From assembly GCA_017408535.1 (NCBI GenBank), contig JAFQUL010000219.1, positions 1 to 14,298 of the forward strand: 14,298 nt of DNA. The letters are read 5' to 3'. The translations under genes and the position numbers were made by a program. The notes beneath the pieces were generated by a model. It had not been told where the DNA came from and ran no database searches. It saw nothing but the letters and a program-made list of their open reading frames with translations. Within the stretch, counting starts at the first letter, position 1. Each line of letters opens with the position of its first letter. This DNA comes from Clostridia bacterium (GTDB lineage Bacteria > Bacillota > Clostridia > Oscillospirales > CAG-272). Of this stretch, positions 1 through 6,712 are shown one piece after another.

Positions 1-24
1 AAAGACAGGTTCTTTTTTTATGGT

Positions 25-1872
25 TTACATTCTGTATTTTTCTGCCTGGAGGCGGAACATTTCGGCGTATTTACCGCCCTTTTTCATCAGCTCCTCGTGA
101 CTGCCGTCCTCTATCAAACATCCGCCATCGAACATAAGGATACGGTCGGCCATTCTCGTAGTTGACAGGCGGTGACTGATAAATATTACGGTCTTATCCT
201 CTGAATATTCGAGAATAGTGTGATTGAGCTTATATTCAGCGATAGGATCAAGTGCAGATGATGGTTCATCCATAATAAGCAGCTCGTAAGGACGGGCAAA
301 TATACGGGCGATAGCTACCTTCTGTGCTTCACCGCCGGAGAGCTCTGTGCCGTCCTCGGAAAATTCCTTGGTCAGCTGGGTGTCGATCCCTTTTGGGAGA
401 GAGGACAGCTTGTCTGAAAATGTAGCCTTGGTAAGAGCGTCTGTGACTGCTTCTCTGTCGTTTTCCTCTACCTCACCGCCCATAACGTTTTCCGCAATAC
501 TGGCGGCAAATATCTTGTAGTCCTGAAAGACAGTGCCGATCCGTTCTCTCAAAGCGGCAATCTTATATTCCGTCATCGGCTTGCCATTATAGAACACCTG
601 GCCTTCGGTAGGATCGTACAGACGCATTATCAGCTTGGTGAGAGTCGTCTTGCCTGCACCGTTATATCCTACGATGGCGACCTTTTCTCCCTGCTTTATC
701 TTAAAGCTGACATTCTTAAGAGAATATTTTATTTCCTTTTCATCTTCGGCCTTTTCCGCATTTTCTGTATCCGATGTGTAAGCAAAGGATACGTTACGAA
801 GCTCAATTGACTCAAGAGGATCTGCGGCGAGAGGACCGTCGGTGATATTAGGAGTGTAGGACAAGAACTTAATGTATTTGCCTACATACTGTGCATTATC
901 CTGCATACGCAGGATGTTCTTGGCAAGATCGTACATGCTCCAGTTTAGATTCCAGATTATGTTTATCGAGGCTACAAATCCGCCGAGCTGAGCAGATCCG
1001 TCGTAGAGCTTCACAAGCAACAGCACAACCGGAAGAAATCTCGCGGTGACAGATACGAAGTTTTCGATTATCCTGAGCAGATATACCTTCTTGCCGCTTT
1101 TTATTTCTTCTCTGACTATTTCTTTTACGTTTTCCGAGTACATCTCCTCAAGATTATCACCTGCAGAGCTGACTCTCAGCTCCTTTGCGTGATCGGCAAG
1201 ATGGAATATTCTGTTGACGTAGGAATTTTTTCTTCTGAGTGGCTTAAGCTTTTCGTTTTTCTTAAAGTAGATCTTATTGTTTATCTCCCACATGACGGCA
1301 TTTATAATACATCCTGCCAGTAATATCGCACCTACGATCATATCTACCTGCATCATAAGTGTTATAAGAGTGGAGAGGGTAATAAGATAGGTTATTATTC
1401 TTCCCACGTCCTCAAGGACCTGAACGGCACGCCCCTTGGACTCATCCATTGCCCAGACGTAATCGTTATAGAATTTTGGATCGTCATAGCAGGCAAGGTC
1501 CATTTTCAGGGCATGACCGAAAAGCTCCTCGTGCATTTTGTGCTGAAGATTTCTGTCCATTACCGGGTAGTAATACTGGAAGTACCAAGCACCGAAAATA
1601 CTCAGCACTACGTCAGTCAGTATTATCAGAACAAGATACGTTGCGATCTCTCTGAAGTTCACTCCCGGGCGGTCAAGAGCATTGAAGAGGGCATAGGTGA
1701 ACACAGTGGAGACGGACCTTGACACGCCTCCGATGATACCCGTTACGAACATAAAAAATATGTACTGAGGAGTAAACTGCGCGATCTTTTTCAGCATGAA
1801 AAAATTGTATTTTACTATTTGCAGAGGCGGCAGCTTATCCTTCTTCCTGTCCTTTTTGCTTTTTTCAGACAT
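25..1872 (-). CDS. ABC exporter half-transporter (membrane + ATPase domains), second gene of pair
   Basis: A 615-residue type IV ABC exporter half: basic N-terminus, membrane domain with hydrophobic segments at about 33-55, 77-100, 155-195 and 265-310, then a nucleotide-binding domain from about 355. Visible motifs are Walker A GYNGAGKTT (402-410), Q-loop Q450, signature LSGGE (511-515), Walker B LLIMDE with catalytic E536, D-loop SALDP and switch H567. All catalytic residues are present, so it should hydrolyse ATP. The ATG at 1872 has a GGAGG nine bases upstream and lies inside the end of the preceding exporter gene (8-bp overlap), implying translational coupling and a heterodimer. A loop rich in Glu/Lys at about 367-382 interrupts the start of the ATPase domain. 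No precursor peptide, peptidase domain or modification enzyme is nearby, so the substrate is unknown; drug, lipid or peptide export are all possible. Confidence 0.93.
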   Translation of the reverse strand: MSEKSKKDRKKDKLPPLQIVKYNFFMLKKIAQFTPQYIFFMFVTGIIGGVSRSVSTVFTYALFNALDRPGVNFREIATYLVLIILTDVVLSIFGAWYFQYYYPVMDRNLQHKMHEELFGHALKMDLACYDDPKFYNDYVWAMDESKGRAVQVLEDVGRIITYLITLSTLITLMMQVDMIVGAILLAGCIINAVMWEINNKIYFKKNEKLKPLRRKNSYVNRIFHLADHAKELRVSSAGDNLEEMYSENVKEIVREEIKSGKKVYLLRIIENFVSVTARFLPVVLLLVKLYDGSAQLGGFVASINIIWNLNWSMYDLAKNILRMQDNAQYVGKYIKFLSYTPNITDGPLAADPLESIELRNVSFAYTSDTENAEKAEDEKEIKYSLKNVSFKIKQGEKVAIVGYNGAGKTTLTKLIMRLYDPTEGQVFYNGKPMTEYKIAALRERIGTVFQDYKIFAASIAENVMGGEVEENDREAVTDALTKATFSDKLSSLPKGIDTQLTKEFSEDGTELSGGEAQKVAIARIFARPYELLIMDEPSSALDPIAEYKLNHTILEYSEDKTVIFISHRLSTTRMADRILMFDGGCLIEDGSHEELMKKGGKYAEMFRLQAEKYRM

Positions 1873-3706
1873 CGGTACTCACCTCCTCGCCGCAGTCGGC
1901 ATAGTTCTCGGCCTGCATTGAGAACATCTCTGCATATTTTCCTTTTTTGTCCATCAGCTCTCTGTGACTGCCGGATTCGATTATGTGACCGTTTTCCATA
2001 AGAAATACTCTGTCTGCAAGCACAGCGGAGGACAGACGGTGAGATATGAAAATAAGTGTTCTGTTACGGCAGGCTTCCATCATATTTTCAAACATTTTAT
2101 ATTCAGCTATTGGGTCAAGGTCAGAGGAGGGCTCGTCAAGAATGACAAAGGGAGAGTCGTTTGTGAATATCCGCGCGAGAGATACCTTCTGTGCTTCTCC
2201 ACCTGACAGTACTGCTCCCTCATCGTCAAACTCACGTGTCAGTGTGGTGTGAATACCCTTGTCAAGAGACGCTATCTTCTCGTATGCACCGCTTTTTTTC
2301 AGTGCCTCTGTTACCTTTTCGTCATCTCCGTCGCAAAGAGGACGGAGAAGCACGTTTTCTGCAACAGACATAGAGAACATCTTGAAATCCTGAAATACTA
2401 CAGTAAAGGCATCACGGTAAGAATCGCTGTTATATTCAGCTATACTGCGTCCGCTGAGGGTGATGCTTCCGTCGCTTGGCTCGTAAAGATGTAAAAGAAG
2501 CTTTACAAGAGTGGTCTTCCCCGAGCCGTTGTGACCGACCAGAGCAATTTTCTCTCCGGGCTTGATAGAGAGGCTTATATCGTTAAGAGAATTTTTGTCT
2601 GCGCCGGTATACTTAAACGATACCTTGCTGAGCACCAGCTCGCCGGGTGTAACAGAGGGACCGTCGGTGTTTTTCTTCAGCTTTGGGCTGTACTCGATAA
2701 AATACCGGTAGTCCTCTATGTACATTGCAAGCTCTCTGAACCTTGTGAATACTCCTGCTACCTGCGTCAGATTCCATGCAACAAGTTCAATGGAGTTAAA
2801 GACCACCAGACAGTCACCCAGCAGCATTGACCGGGTGACGAGGGTACGGAATGCGGCATACAGCATTGCGGCAAACGAGGTTATGGCCGAGCTTGAGTTT
2901 GAAAAGAGGTAGAGCAGAGCCATTTTCAGACCGTATTTTTTGCATATAGCTTTGAACTCTGACTCTGCATCCTTATGCTTCTTCAGCATCAGACGGGGGA
3001 TGCCGCACAGACGCATTTCCTTTGCATACTCATTGAGATAGAAGGCTCTCTGTATATAAGCTTCACGTCTTTCTATATTACGGCTTTCGTCACTCTTCTT
3101 CTTTGTCAGCTTGTTAAAGCCGTTTTTAACGATACTGAATAGCAGCGGCAAAAGACCGAACAGTATCAGCCAGGGATCGATGAAAAACAGCATCATACTG
3201 GTGGAGGAAAGGGAAACGGCAGTCCATATAAGATTGTCCACCGTATATACGACTTCCATGCACTTGGAGTTTGCACCGTCAAGTGCTTTTACGTATTTAT
3301 CGTAAAACTCCGGGTTTTCATAGCATTCAAGCTCAACCAGTGAGGCTTTCTTGAAAAGCTCCTTTTCAATACGCTCAACGATCTTTTGCCGGTACTTCGG
3401 ATACACTATTGTGGGAAGTGAGTCAATAACAAAATACCACAGCAGATTCAGTGCTATGAGTAAAAGCATCATCCACAGTACCTCGTGTACCGGGTAACCT
3501 GACTGGTAGCGGTTTACTATCTCTCTGAGCAGCCACACGTTGGTAAAGAAGTCGAGCAGAGCATTTCCGACGCTCCAGAGAAAATACGTTGGCAGATAAG
3601 ATGGGGCTACTCTTTGTATTATCCCGAGGACGTACAGATTGTCAGAAAGTACACGGCGTACTCCGAGAGAGGGTTTATCCTTGTCTTTTTTATCGTTCTT
3701 TTTCAA
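1865..3706 (-). CDS. ABC exporter half-transporter, first gene of pair, TTG start
   Basis: A 613-residue ABC exporter half, partner of the overlapping downstream gene. It has a Lys/Asp-rich cytoplasmic N-terminus, a membrane domain (hydrophobic stretches at about 40-60, 76-98, 155-192 and 262-310) and an ATPase domain from about 355. Motifs: Walker A GHNGSGKTT (391-399), signature LSGGE (500-504), Walker B VILDE with catalytic E525, D-loop SDLDP and switch H556. The frame stays open upstream to a GTG at 3784, but that codon has no Shine-Dalgarno sequence. A full AGGAGGTGG sits seven bases before the TTG at 3706, which gives a protein almost the same length as its partner; I therefore use TTG. 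Both halves keep a catalytic Glu, unlike degenerate-site heterodimers. The operon is probably transcribed from the promoter at 3861-3832. Substrate unknown. Confidence 0.92.
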   Translation of the reverse strand: MKKNDKKDKDKPSLGVRRVLSDNLYVLGIIQRVAPSYLPTYFLWSVGNALLDFFTNVWLLREIVNRYQSGYPVHEVLWMMLLLIALNLLWYFVIDSLPTIVYPKYRQKIVERIEKELFKKASLVELECYENPEFYDKYVKALDGANSKCMEVVYTVDNLIWTAVSLSSTSMMLFFIDPWLILFGLLPLLFSIVKNGFNKLTKKKSDESRNIERREAYIQRAFYLNEYAKEMRLCGIPRLMLKKHKDAESEFKAICKKYGLKMALLYLFSNSSSAITSFAAMLYAAFRTLVTRSMLLGDCLVVFNSIELVAWNLTQVAGVFTRFRELAMYIEDYRYFIEYSPKLKKNTDGPSVTPGELVLSKVSFKYTGADKNSLNDISLSIKPGEKIALVGHNGSGKTTLVKLLLHLYEPSDGSITLSGRSIAEYNSDSYRDAFTVVFQDFKMFSMSVAENVLLRPLCDGDDEKVTEALKKSGAYEKIASLDKGIHTTLTREFDDEGAVLSGGEAQKVSLARIFTNDSPFVILDEPSSDLDPIAEYKMFENMMEACRNRTLIFISHRLSSAVLADRVFLMENGHIIESGSHRELMDKKGKYAEMFSMQAENYADCGEEVSTDV

Positions 3707-3710
3707 TTTA

Positions 3711-3719
3711 CCACCTCCT
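3711..3719 (-). promoter_or_regulatory. Strong RBS deciding a TTG start
   Basis: On the minus strand AGGAGGTGG is followed by TAAA and then TTG. It matches the anti-Shine-Dalgarno sequence over nearly its whole length, with seven bases between AGGAGG and TTG. No in-frame ATG lies nearby, so the first exporter gene most likely starts at 3706. Confidence 0.85.
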
Positions 3720-3831
3720 GTGTGAGGAAAGAACAAAGGGACAGCACTTTTGTGGTGACAAAAAGGGAGAAGGGAAGATGACACAGTGATTCTTCCGCGG
3801 CTTTTCGTCAGATCTCTATGCTATCATTTAC

Positions 3832-3861
3832 AGAATATCACAGGGATGAGCGGAGAGTCAA
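3832..3861 (-). promoter_or_regulatory. Promoter of the ABC exporter operon
   Basis: Minus-strand -35 TTGACT (3861-3856), 18-base spacer, -10 TATTCT (3837-3832) preceded by TGA, i.e. an extended -10. The predicted start near 3825 leaves an untranslated leader of about 120 bases before the TTG start. Confidence 0.6.
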
Positions 3862-3878
3862 GATAAAAAGCACAATAC

Positions 3879-3894
3879 AACTATAAGTATAGTT
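3879..3894. promoter_or_regulatory. 16-bp palindrome, candidate operator between divergent genes
   Basis: AACTATA AG TATAGTT is a perfect 7-bp inverted repeat around two bases. Its centre is about 61 bases upstream of the inferred exporter start and about 57 upstream of the inferred start of the plus-strand gene. That symmetry would suit a dimeric regulator acting on both genes. No regulator gene is in the window, so the binding protein is unknown. Confidence 0.4.
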
Positions 3895-3930
3895 CGCCGC
3901 GGTCAGAGTAATATTTTTTTAATACGTGGG

Positions 3931-3936
3931 TATACT
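3931..3936 (+). promoter_or_regulatory. Possible -10 box for the small helical protein gene
   Basis: TATACT lies 35 bases before the start codon. There is no convincing -35 at 16-18 bases and no TG directly before the hexamer, so this is tentative; a weak -35 might indicate an activator-dependent promoter. Confidence 0.35.
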
Positions 3937-3970
3937 CTAATACAAAACATCAAGGAAAGGATAATGGAAA

Positions 3971-4405
3971 ATGATAGAACAGGATACTATAAAGTTGCTC
4001 AGAGAGTGCGATGCAGGTGTAAAAATGGGAGTGGAATCTATTGACAGTGTTATGGGCCATGTAAAGGACAGAGAATTTCGTTTTATACTGAACGAGTCAA
4101 AGGACAGACACTCAAGGCTTGACAGTGAGATAAGGGAACAGCTTGACCGCTTCGGTGATGACGGAAAGGACCCGTCTGCCATGGCTAAGGGTATGTCTGC
4201 GGTAAAGACCAATTTTATGCTTGGTATAAAGGACACAGATAAGACGGTAGCCGATCTGATGACAGACGGCTGTAATATGGGCGTCAAATCGCTGAACCGC
4301 TATCTTAATCAGTATGAGGCGGCAGATGAGGTATCAAAGGACATTGCAAAGAAACTGATAAACCTTGAAGAAAAGCTTGCGGTAGATATACGTCAATTTT
4401 TGTGA
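3971..4405 (+). CDS. Small all-helical protein, DUF2383/ferritin-like type (unconfirmed)
   Basis: A 144-residue soluble protein with no signal peptide or membrane segment. Residues 1-32, 34-60, 74-100 and 104-142 look like four amphipathic helices. By recall it resembles the DUF2383-type ferritin-like bundle proteins common in Clostridia; conserved-looking blocks are LLRECDAGVKMGVESID near the start, DPSAMAKGMS in the middle and GCNMGVKSLN near the end. I cannot verify the family and see no clear di-iron ligand set, so no enzymatic role is claimed. The ATG at 3971 follows AAGGAAAGG by ten bases; an ATG seven bases earlier is out of frame. It is transcribed divergently from the exporter and ends in a strong terminator, so it is monocistronic. 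A stress or envelope role would be guesswork. Confidence 0.85.
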   Translation: MIEQDTIKLLRECDAGVKMGVESIDSVMGHVKDREFRFILNESKDRHSRLDSEIREQLDRFGDDGKDPSAMAKGMSAVKTNFMLGIKDTDKTVADLMTDGCNMGVKSLNRYLNQYEAADEVSKDIAKKLINLEEKLAVDIRQFL

Positions 4406-4428
4406 TTTAACAGCTGTCTAATAAGGCT

Positions 4429-4472
4429 AAAGGACCCGTCACCATACGGTGACGGGTCCTTTAATGTTATTT
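4429..4472 (+). terminator. Perfect 15-bp hairpin terminator between convergent genes
   Basis: Arms 4429-4443 (AAAGGACCCGTCACC) and 4448-4462 are fully complementary around a 4-base loop. The hairpin is followed on the plus strand by AATGTTATTTTT. It sits between the convergent helical-protein gene and rpiB. The minus-strand side has only TTT before mixed sequence, so it is stronger for the plus-strand gene but may serve both. Confidence 0.88.
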
Positions 4473-4486
4473 TTATAAAACTGATA

Positions 4487-4942
4487 TTATTTTCCTGCCG
4501 CTTCTATTTCGGCTACAAGGTCGATACGCTTCTGGTGACGGTCTCCCTCAAACCCGGTGCTGAGGAAAAGATCCACCATATCAAGCGCGAGGCCGGGACC
4601 GATAACACGGGCGCCCAGACAAAGTGCGTTTGCGTTGTTATGCAGTCTGGTCATTCTTACGCTGAATGTGTCTGAGCAGCAGGCGGCACGGATACCGTGG
4701 CACTTGTTTGCGGCAAGAGACATACCTATACCGGTACCGCAGACCAGGATGGCACATTCACATTCTCCGTTCTGTACTGCGTTGCAGGCGGGGCGGGCAT
4801 AGACAGGGTAATCACAGCTTTCCGCTGAATTCGTGCCGAAATCTACGTATTTGATATTGTTTTTTCCGAGATGTTCCTTTATTATTTCCTTAAGCTCGTA
4901 TCCGCCGTGGTCTGCGGCGATGGCGATAATTCTTTCTTTCAT
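4487..4942 (-). CDS. rpiB: Ribose-5-phosphate isomerase B
   Basis: A 151-residue member of the RpiB/LacAB sugar-phosphate isomerase family, interconverting ribose 5-phosphate and ribulose 5-phosphate in the non-oxidative pentose phosphate pathway in the cytoplasm. Visible family features are IAADHGGYELK at the N-terminus (phosphosugar loop), the DYP motif, CGTGIGMS carrying the catalytic Cys (residue 68, matching E. coli Cys66), RLHNNAN with the active-site His (101, matching His99), and a GDRHQKR block near the C-terminus. An ATG two codons upstream exists at 4948, but AGGAG lies only two bases before it and eight bases before the ATG at 4942, so I choose 4942. It follows the amidase gene by 19 bases on the same strand and is probably cotranscribed. 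A LacA/LacB or allose-isomerase role is less likely without sugar-specific neighbours. Confidence 0.93.
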   Translation of the reverse strand: MKERIIAIAADHGGYELKEIIKEHLGKNNIKYVDFGTNSAESCDYPVYARPACNAVQNGECECAILVCGTGIGMSLAANKCHGIRAACCSDTFSVRMTRLHNNANALCLGARVIGPGLALDMVDLFLSTGFEGDRHQKRIDLVAEIEAAGK

Positions 4943-4961
4943 TGTCATCTCTCCTGTTTTA

Positions 4962-5780
4962 TCAGTATTTAAGTAATGAATTTACGATCCCGGCGGCAAC
5001 CGATTCTGCCATTTTCTGCCGCCATTCCTCTGACAGCATATTACTTGCATCAGACTCGTTTGTAATAAAACCCATTTCTATAAGAACTGACGGCGCAGTT
5101 ATATGTTTGATCACGTAGTAGGCTTCGGATGAGGTCATGTTCCTTAACTTTACTTCCCCTTCAAATGTCTTTTCTATCTCTCCGGCACAAAAGCCTGCGA
5201 CTCTTGCGGCTTCCTTGCCGCCCTTGGCTGAAGACATATAATATATGCGTGTTCCTTTGACGGAGCGGTCCCCGGGGAAGGAATCGCAGTGCAGAGAAAC
5301 GAACAGGTCGGGAGACAGCGCATTTGTAAAATCTGCCCGCCAGATCGGGTCGATGACGTGCTTACCGTCTCCGTTCTGCGGGATAGAATCATCCGGTACG
5401 TTTGTGTCGTGGGTCATTACTACCTTGACGCCGTAAAACTCCAGTATATCTCTGACACGCAGAGCAACGTCAAAATTGATCTCTCTTTCGGCGGTATCCT
5501 CCCCAAGGAGCTCGGAGTCCGCACCCGGATCGTCATATCCGTGGCCGGGGTCGACACACACCGTGGGCTCGCCCAGGATGCCGGTCAGCTTTCCGCCGTC
5601 GTCATACACCGCGTTGGTGGGGAGAGACTCTTGCGGAATATTCAGGACTATTACCGCTATGATAACAGCCACGAGGATAAGCCCGGCCGCCCCTCCCGCG
5701 ACAGCGATGATGCGGTTGAGGTGCTTATGTCTATTGATAATAGCAAGTATATTTTCTTTAGCTTGAGGCTTTTCGTTCAT
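4962..5780 (-). CDS. Membrane-anchored N-acetylmuramoyl-L-alanine amidase (Amidase_3)
   Basis: A 272-residue zinc amidase predicted to cleave the MurNAc-L-Ala bond of peptidoglycan outside the membrane. A short Lys/His-rich cytoplasmic N-terminus is followed by one hydrophobic segment at about 24-47, with no clear cleavage site, so it is likely a single-pass anchored enzyme. The catalytic domain starts at about 72 with VCVDPGHGYDD (zinc His, residue 80), then the zinc Glu in AEREIN (98), zinc His in SLHCDS (164) and catalytic Glu in IEMGFITN (235). No SH3, SPOR or peptidoglycan-binding repeat is attached. The ATG at 5780 has GGTGA five bases upstream; a GTG three codons earlier overlaps that site and is less likely. 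rpiB follows. A role in cell separation or sporulation is possible but not shown. Confidence 0.92.
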   Translation of the reverse strand: MNEKPQAKENILAIINRHKHLNRIIAVAGGAAGLILVAVIIAVIVLNIPQESLPTNAVYDDGGKLTGILGEPTVCVDPGHGYDDPGADSELLGEDTAEREINFDVALRVRDILEFYGVKVVMTHDTNVPDDSIPQNGDGKHVIDPIWRADFTNALSPDLFVSLHCDSFPGDRSVKGTRIYYMSSAKGGKEAARVAGFCAGEIEKTFEGEVKLRNMTSSEAYYVIKHITAPSVLIEMGFITNESDASNMLSEEWRQKMAESVAAGIVNSLLKY

Positions 5781-5820
5781 ATATATCACCGTTTAGTACA
5801 GTTGGCTTGACCTTTTTTTC

Positions 5821-5829
5821 AGTATAACA
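5821..5829 (-). promoter_or_regulatory. Extended -10 promoter for amidase-rpiB
   Basis: On the minus strand TGT is followed by TATACT (5826-5821), giving an extended -10 with a start expected near 5814 and a leader of roughly 34 bases. I see no good -35 at the usual spacing. Confidence 0.45.
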
Positions 5830-5870
5830 TTTATTAATGAACTGATGATGAATAAAATGCAGGAAGAAAA

Positions 5871-5921
5871 ATTATATATTTTCAAAAAACTATTGACAAT
5901 TTGATTTAGTAGTGATATAAT
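5871..5921 (+). promoter_or_regulatory. Very strong promoter with UP-like element for rplJ-rplL
   Basis: Consensus -35 TTGACA (5893-5898), 17-base spacer and consensus -10 TATAAT (5916-5921) with TGA just before it. Directly upstream, 5871-5889 is an A/T tract (TATATATTTT then CAAAAAA) that closely follows the layout of an alpha-subunit UP element. This is an rRNA-grade promoter, fitting an abundant ribosomal stalk operon. The start is expected near 5928. Confidence 0.93.
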
Positions 5922-5940
5922 AATCGAAGTCAATCCATAG

Positions 5941-6061
5941 ACAGCAGGTTTCAGTAAAAGCTAAGGCTTTCCTGCCGAGGAGAGAACAATACTCACGGCA
6001 CTTGTGTCGTGTTTTGATATGTCTCTTTTCGGCGAATGCTGTAAAAGAGCTTTTTTGTTTT
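5941..6061 (+). promoter_or_regulatory. Ribosomal protein L10 leader (autoregulatory attenuator)
   Basis: The untranslated leader of rplJ matches the L10 leader RNA family (Rfam RF00557, by recall). Hairpin 1 pairs 5944-5948 with 5971-5975 and 5957-5961 with 5966-5970, leaving an 8-base asymmetric bulge that looks like a kink-turn. A small hairpin pairs 5994-6000 with 6005-6011. An 11-bp helix 5974-5984/6023-6033 (GCCGAGGAGAG with CTCTTTTCGGC, two G-U pairs) is mutually exclusive with the terminator that uses the same right arm. It also shares GC (5974-5975) with hairpin 1. ACAGCA (5941-5946) can pair with TGCTGT (6037-6042) to close the domain. In B. subtilis the L10(L12)4 complex binds the leader and promotes termination; here hairpin 1 would act as anti-antiterminator. 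Confidence 0.88.
6023..6061 (+). terminator. Attenuator terminator in the L10 leader
   Basis: Left arm CTCTTTTCGGC (6023-6033), loop GAAT, right arm GCTG then a bulged T, then AAAAGAG (6038-6049), followed by CTTTTTTGTTTT. The left arm is also the right arm of the competing 11-bp helix, so formation is conditional. Confidence 0.8.
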
Positions 6062-6107
6062 CTGCTACTTGCTTATTTTACATTTATTTTCGGGAGGTGA
6101 AACTAAA

Positions 6108-6665
6108 ATGTCAAGTAAGAAAATTCTGGAAGCCAAGCAGGCTATCGTTGAAGATCTCTCCGGAAAGCTTAGTGAAGCTGTTGCCGGTGTTATCGTAAAC
6201 TACCAGGGTATCAGCGTTGAGAAGGACACCGCACTTCGTGCAAAGCTTCGTGCCGCAGGTGTTGAGTACTCCGTTAAGAAGAACTCTCTTATCGGCCGTG
6301 CTTGTGAGAATGCAAACCTCGGTGATCTTAAGCAGTACCTTGATGGAATGAGCGCTATCGCTGTAAGTAAGGAAGATCCTGTTGCAGCAGCTAAGATCCT
6401 TAAGGAATATGCAGACTCCATCGAGACCTTCGAGATCAAGGCCGGCTTCGTAGACGGTGAGGTTCTCGATAAGAACGGCGTGCTTGCTCTCGCAGATATC
6501 CCCTCCAAGGAAGGCCTTATCGCCAAGCTCCTTGGTAGCATCCAGTCTCCTCTTTACAACCTTGCATACGGCCTTCAGGCTATTATCGACAAGAGCGGAG
6601 AAGAGGTTCCCGCTGCTGAAGAGGCAGCTCCTGCAGCTGAAGAGGCTGCTCCCGCAGCTGAGTAA
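6108..6665 (+). CDS. rplJ: 50S ribosomal protein L10
   Basis: A 185-residue L10 protein. It forms the base of the ribosomal stalk, binding 23S rRNA through the N-terminal domain and L7/L12 dimers through its C-terminal helix. The N-terminal domain (KKILEAKQAIVEDLSGKL, then GVIVNYQGISV) and the KNSLIGRA block are typical of bacterial L10. GGGAGGTGA lies seven bases before the ATG at 6108; an open frame continues 13 codons upstream but that part overlaps the attenuator's downstream region and has no ribosome-binding site. The C-terminus is longer than usual (B. subtilis L10 is about 166 residues). It carries a low-complexity tail in which PAAEEAA occurs twice and PAAE once. rplL follows 47 bases downstream. 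The translation product autoregulates through the upstream leader. Confidence 0.96.
   Translation: MSSKKILEAKQAIVEDLSGKLSEAVAGVIVNYQGISVEKDTALRAKLRAAGVEYSVKKNSLIGRACENANLGDLKQYLDGMSAIAVSKEDPVAAAKILKEYADSIETFEIKAGFVDGEVLDKNGVLALADIPSKEGLIAKLLGSIQSPLYNLAYGLQAIIDKSGEEVPAAEEAAPAAEEAAPAAE
6609..6662 (+). repeat. 21-bp tandem repeat encoding the acidic L10 tail
   Basis: Two 21-bp units (6609-6629 and 6630-6650) each encode PAAEEAA. A 12-bp partial third unit (6651-6662) encodes PAAE just before the stop. The units differ at synonymous third positions. Confidence 0.85.
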
Positions 6666-6712
6666 TATCTCAGCATAACGAATTAAAAAATTATATCAGG
6701 AGGTATGTTATA

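Noticed and set aside
1..24. Left arm of a possible terminator for the exporter operon
   Set aside because: On the minus strand an A-run and AGAACCTGTCTTT follow the stop, but any partner arm lies outside the window.
3707..3784. 26-residue N-terminal extension of the first exporter gene from a GTG at 3784
   Set aside because: No ribosome-binding site before the GTG, while a near-perfect one precedes the TTG at 3706; the extension contains the ribosome-binding site as coding sequence.
3964..4044. Possible 26-codon reading frame from the ATG at 3964 overlapping the helical-protein start
   Set aside because: The purine tract AAAGG is only three bases away, and the frame ends quickly; probably chance, though a regulatory upstream frame cannot be excluded.
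3937..4287. Antisense open frame opposite the helical-protein gene
   Set aside because: Ser/Pro/Ile-rich composition typical of a reverse-strand shadow, with no ribosome-binding site.
5289..5810. 173-residue plus-strand open frame opposite the amidase gene
   Set aside because: The minus-strand frame has all amidase catalytic residues; this one is its complement and has no ribosome-binding site.
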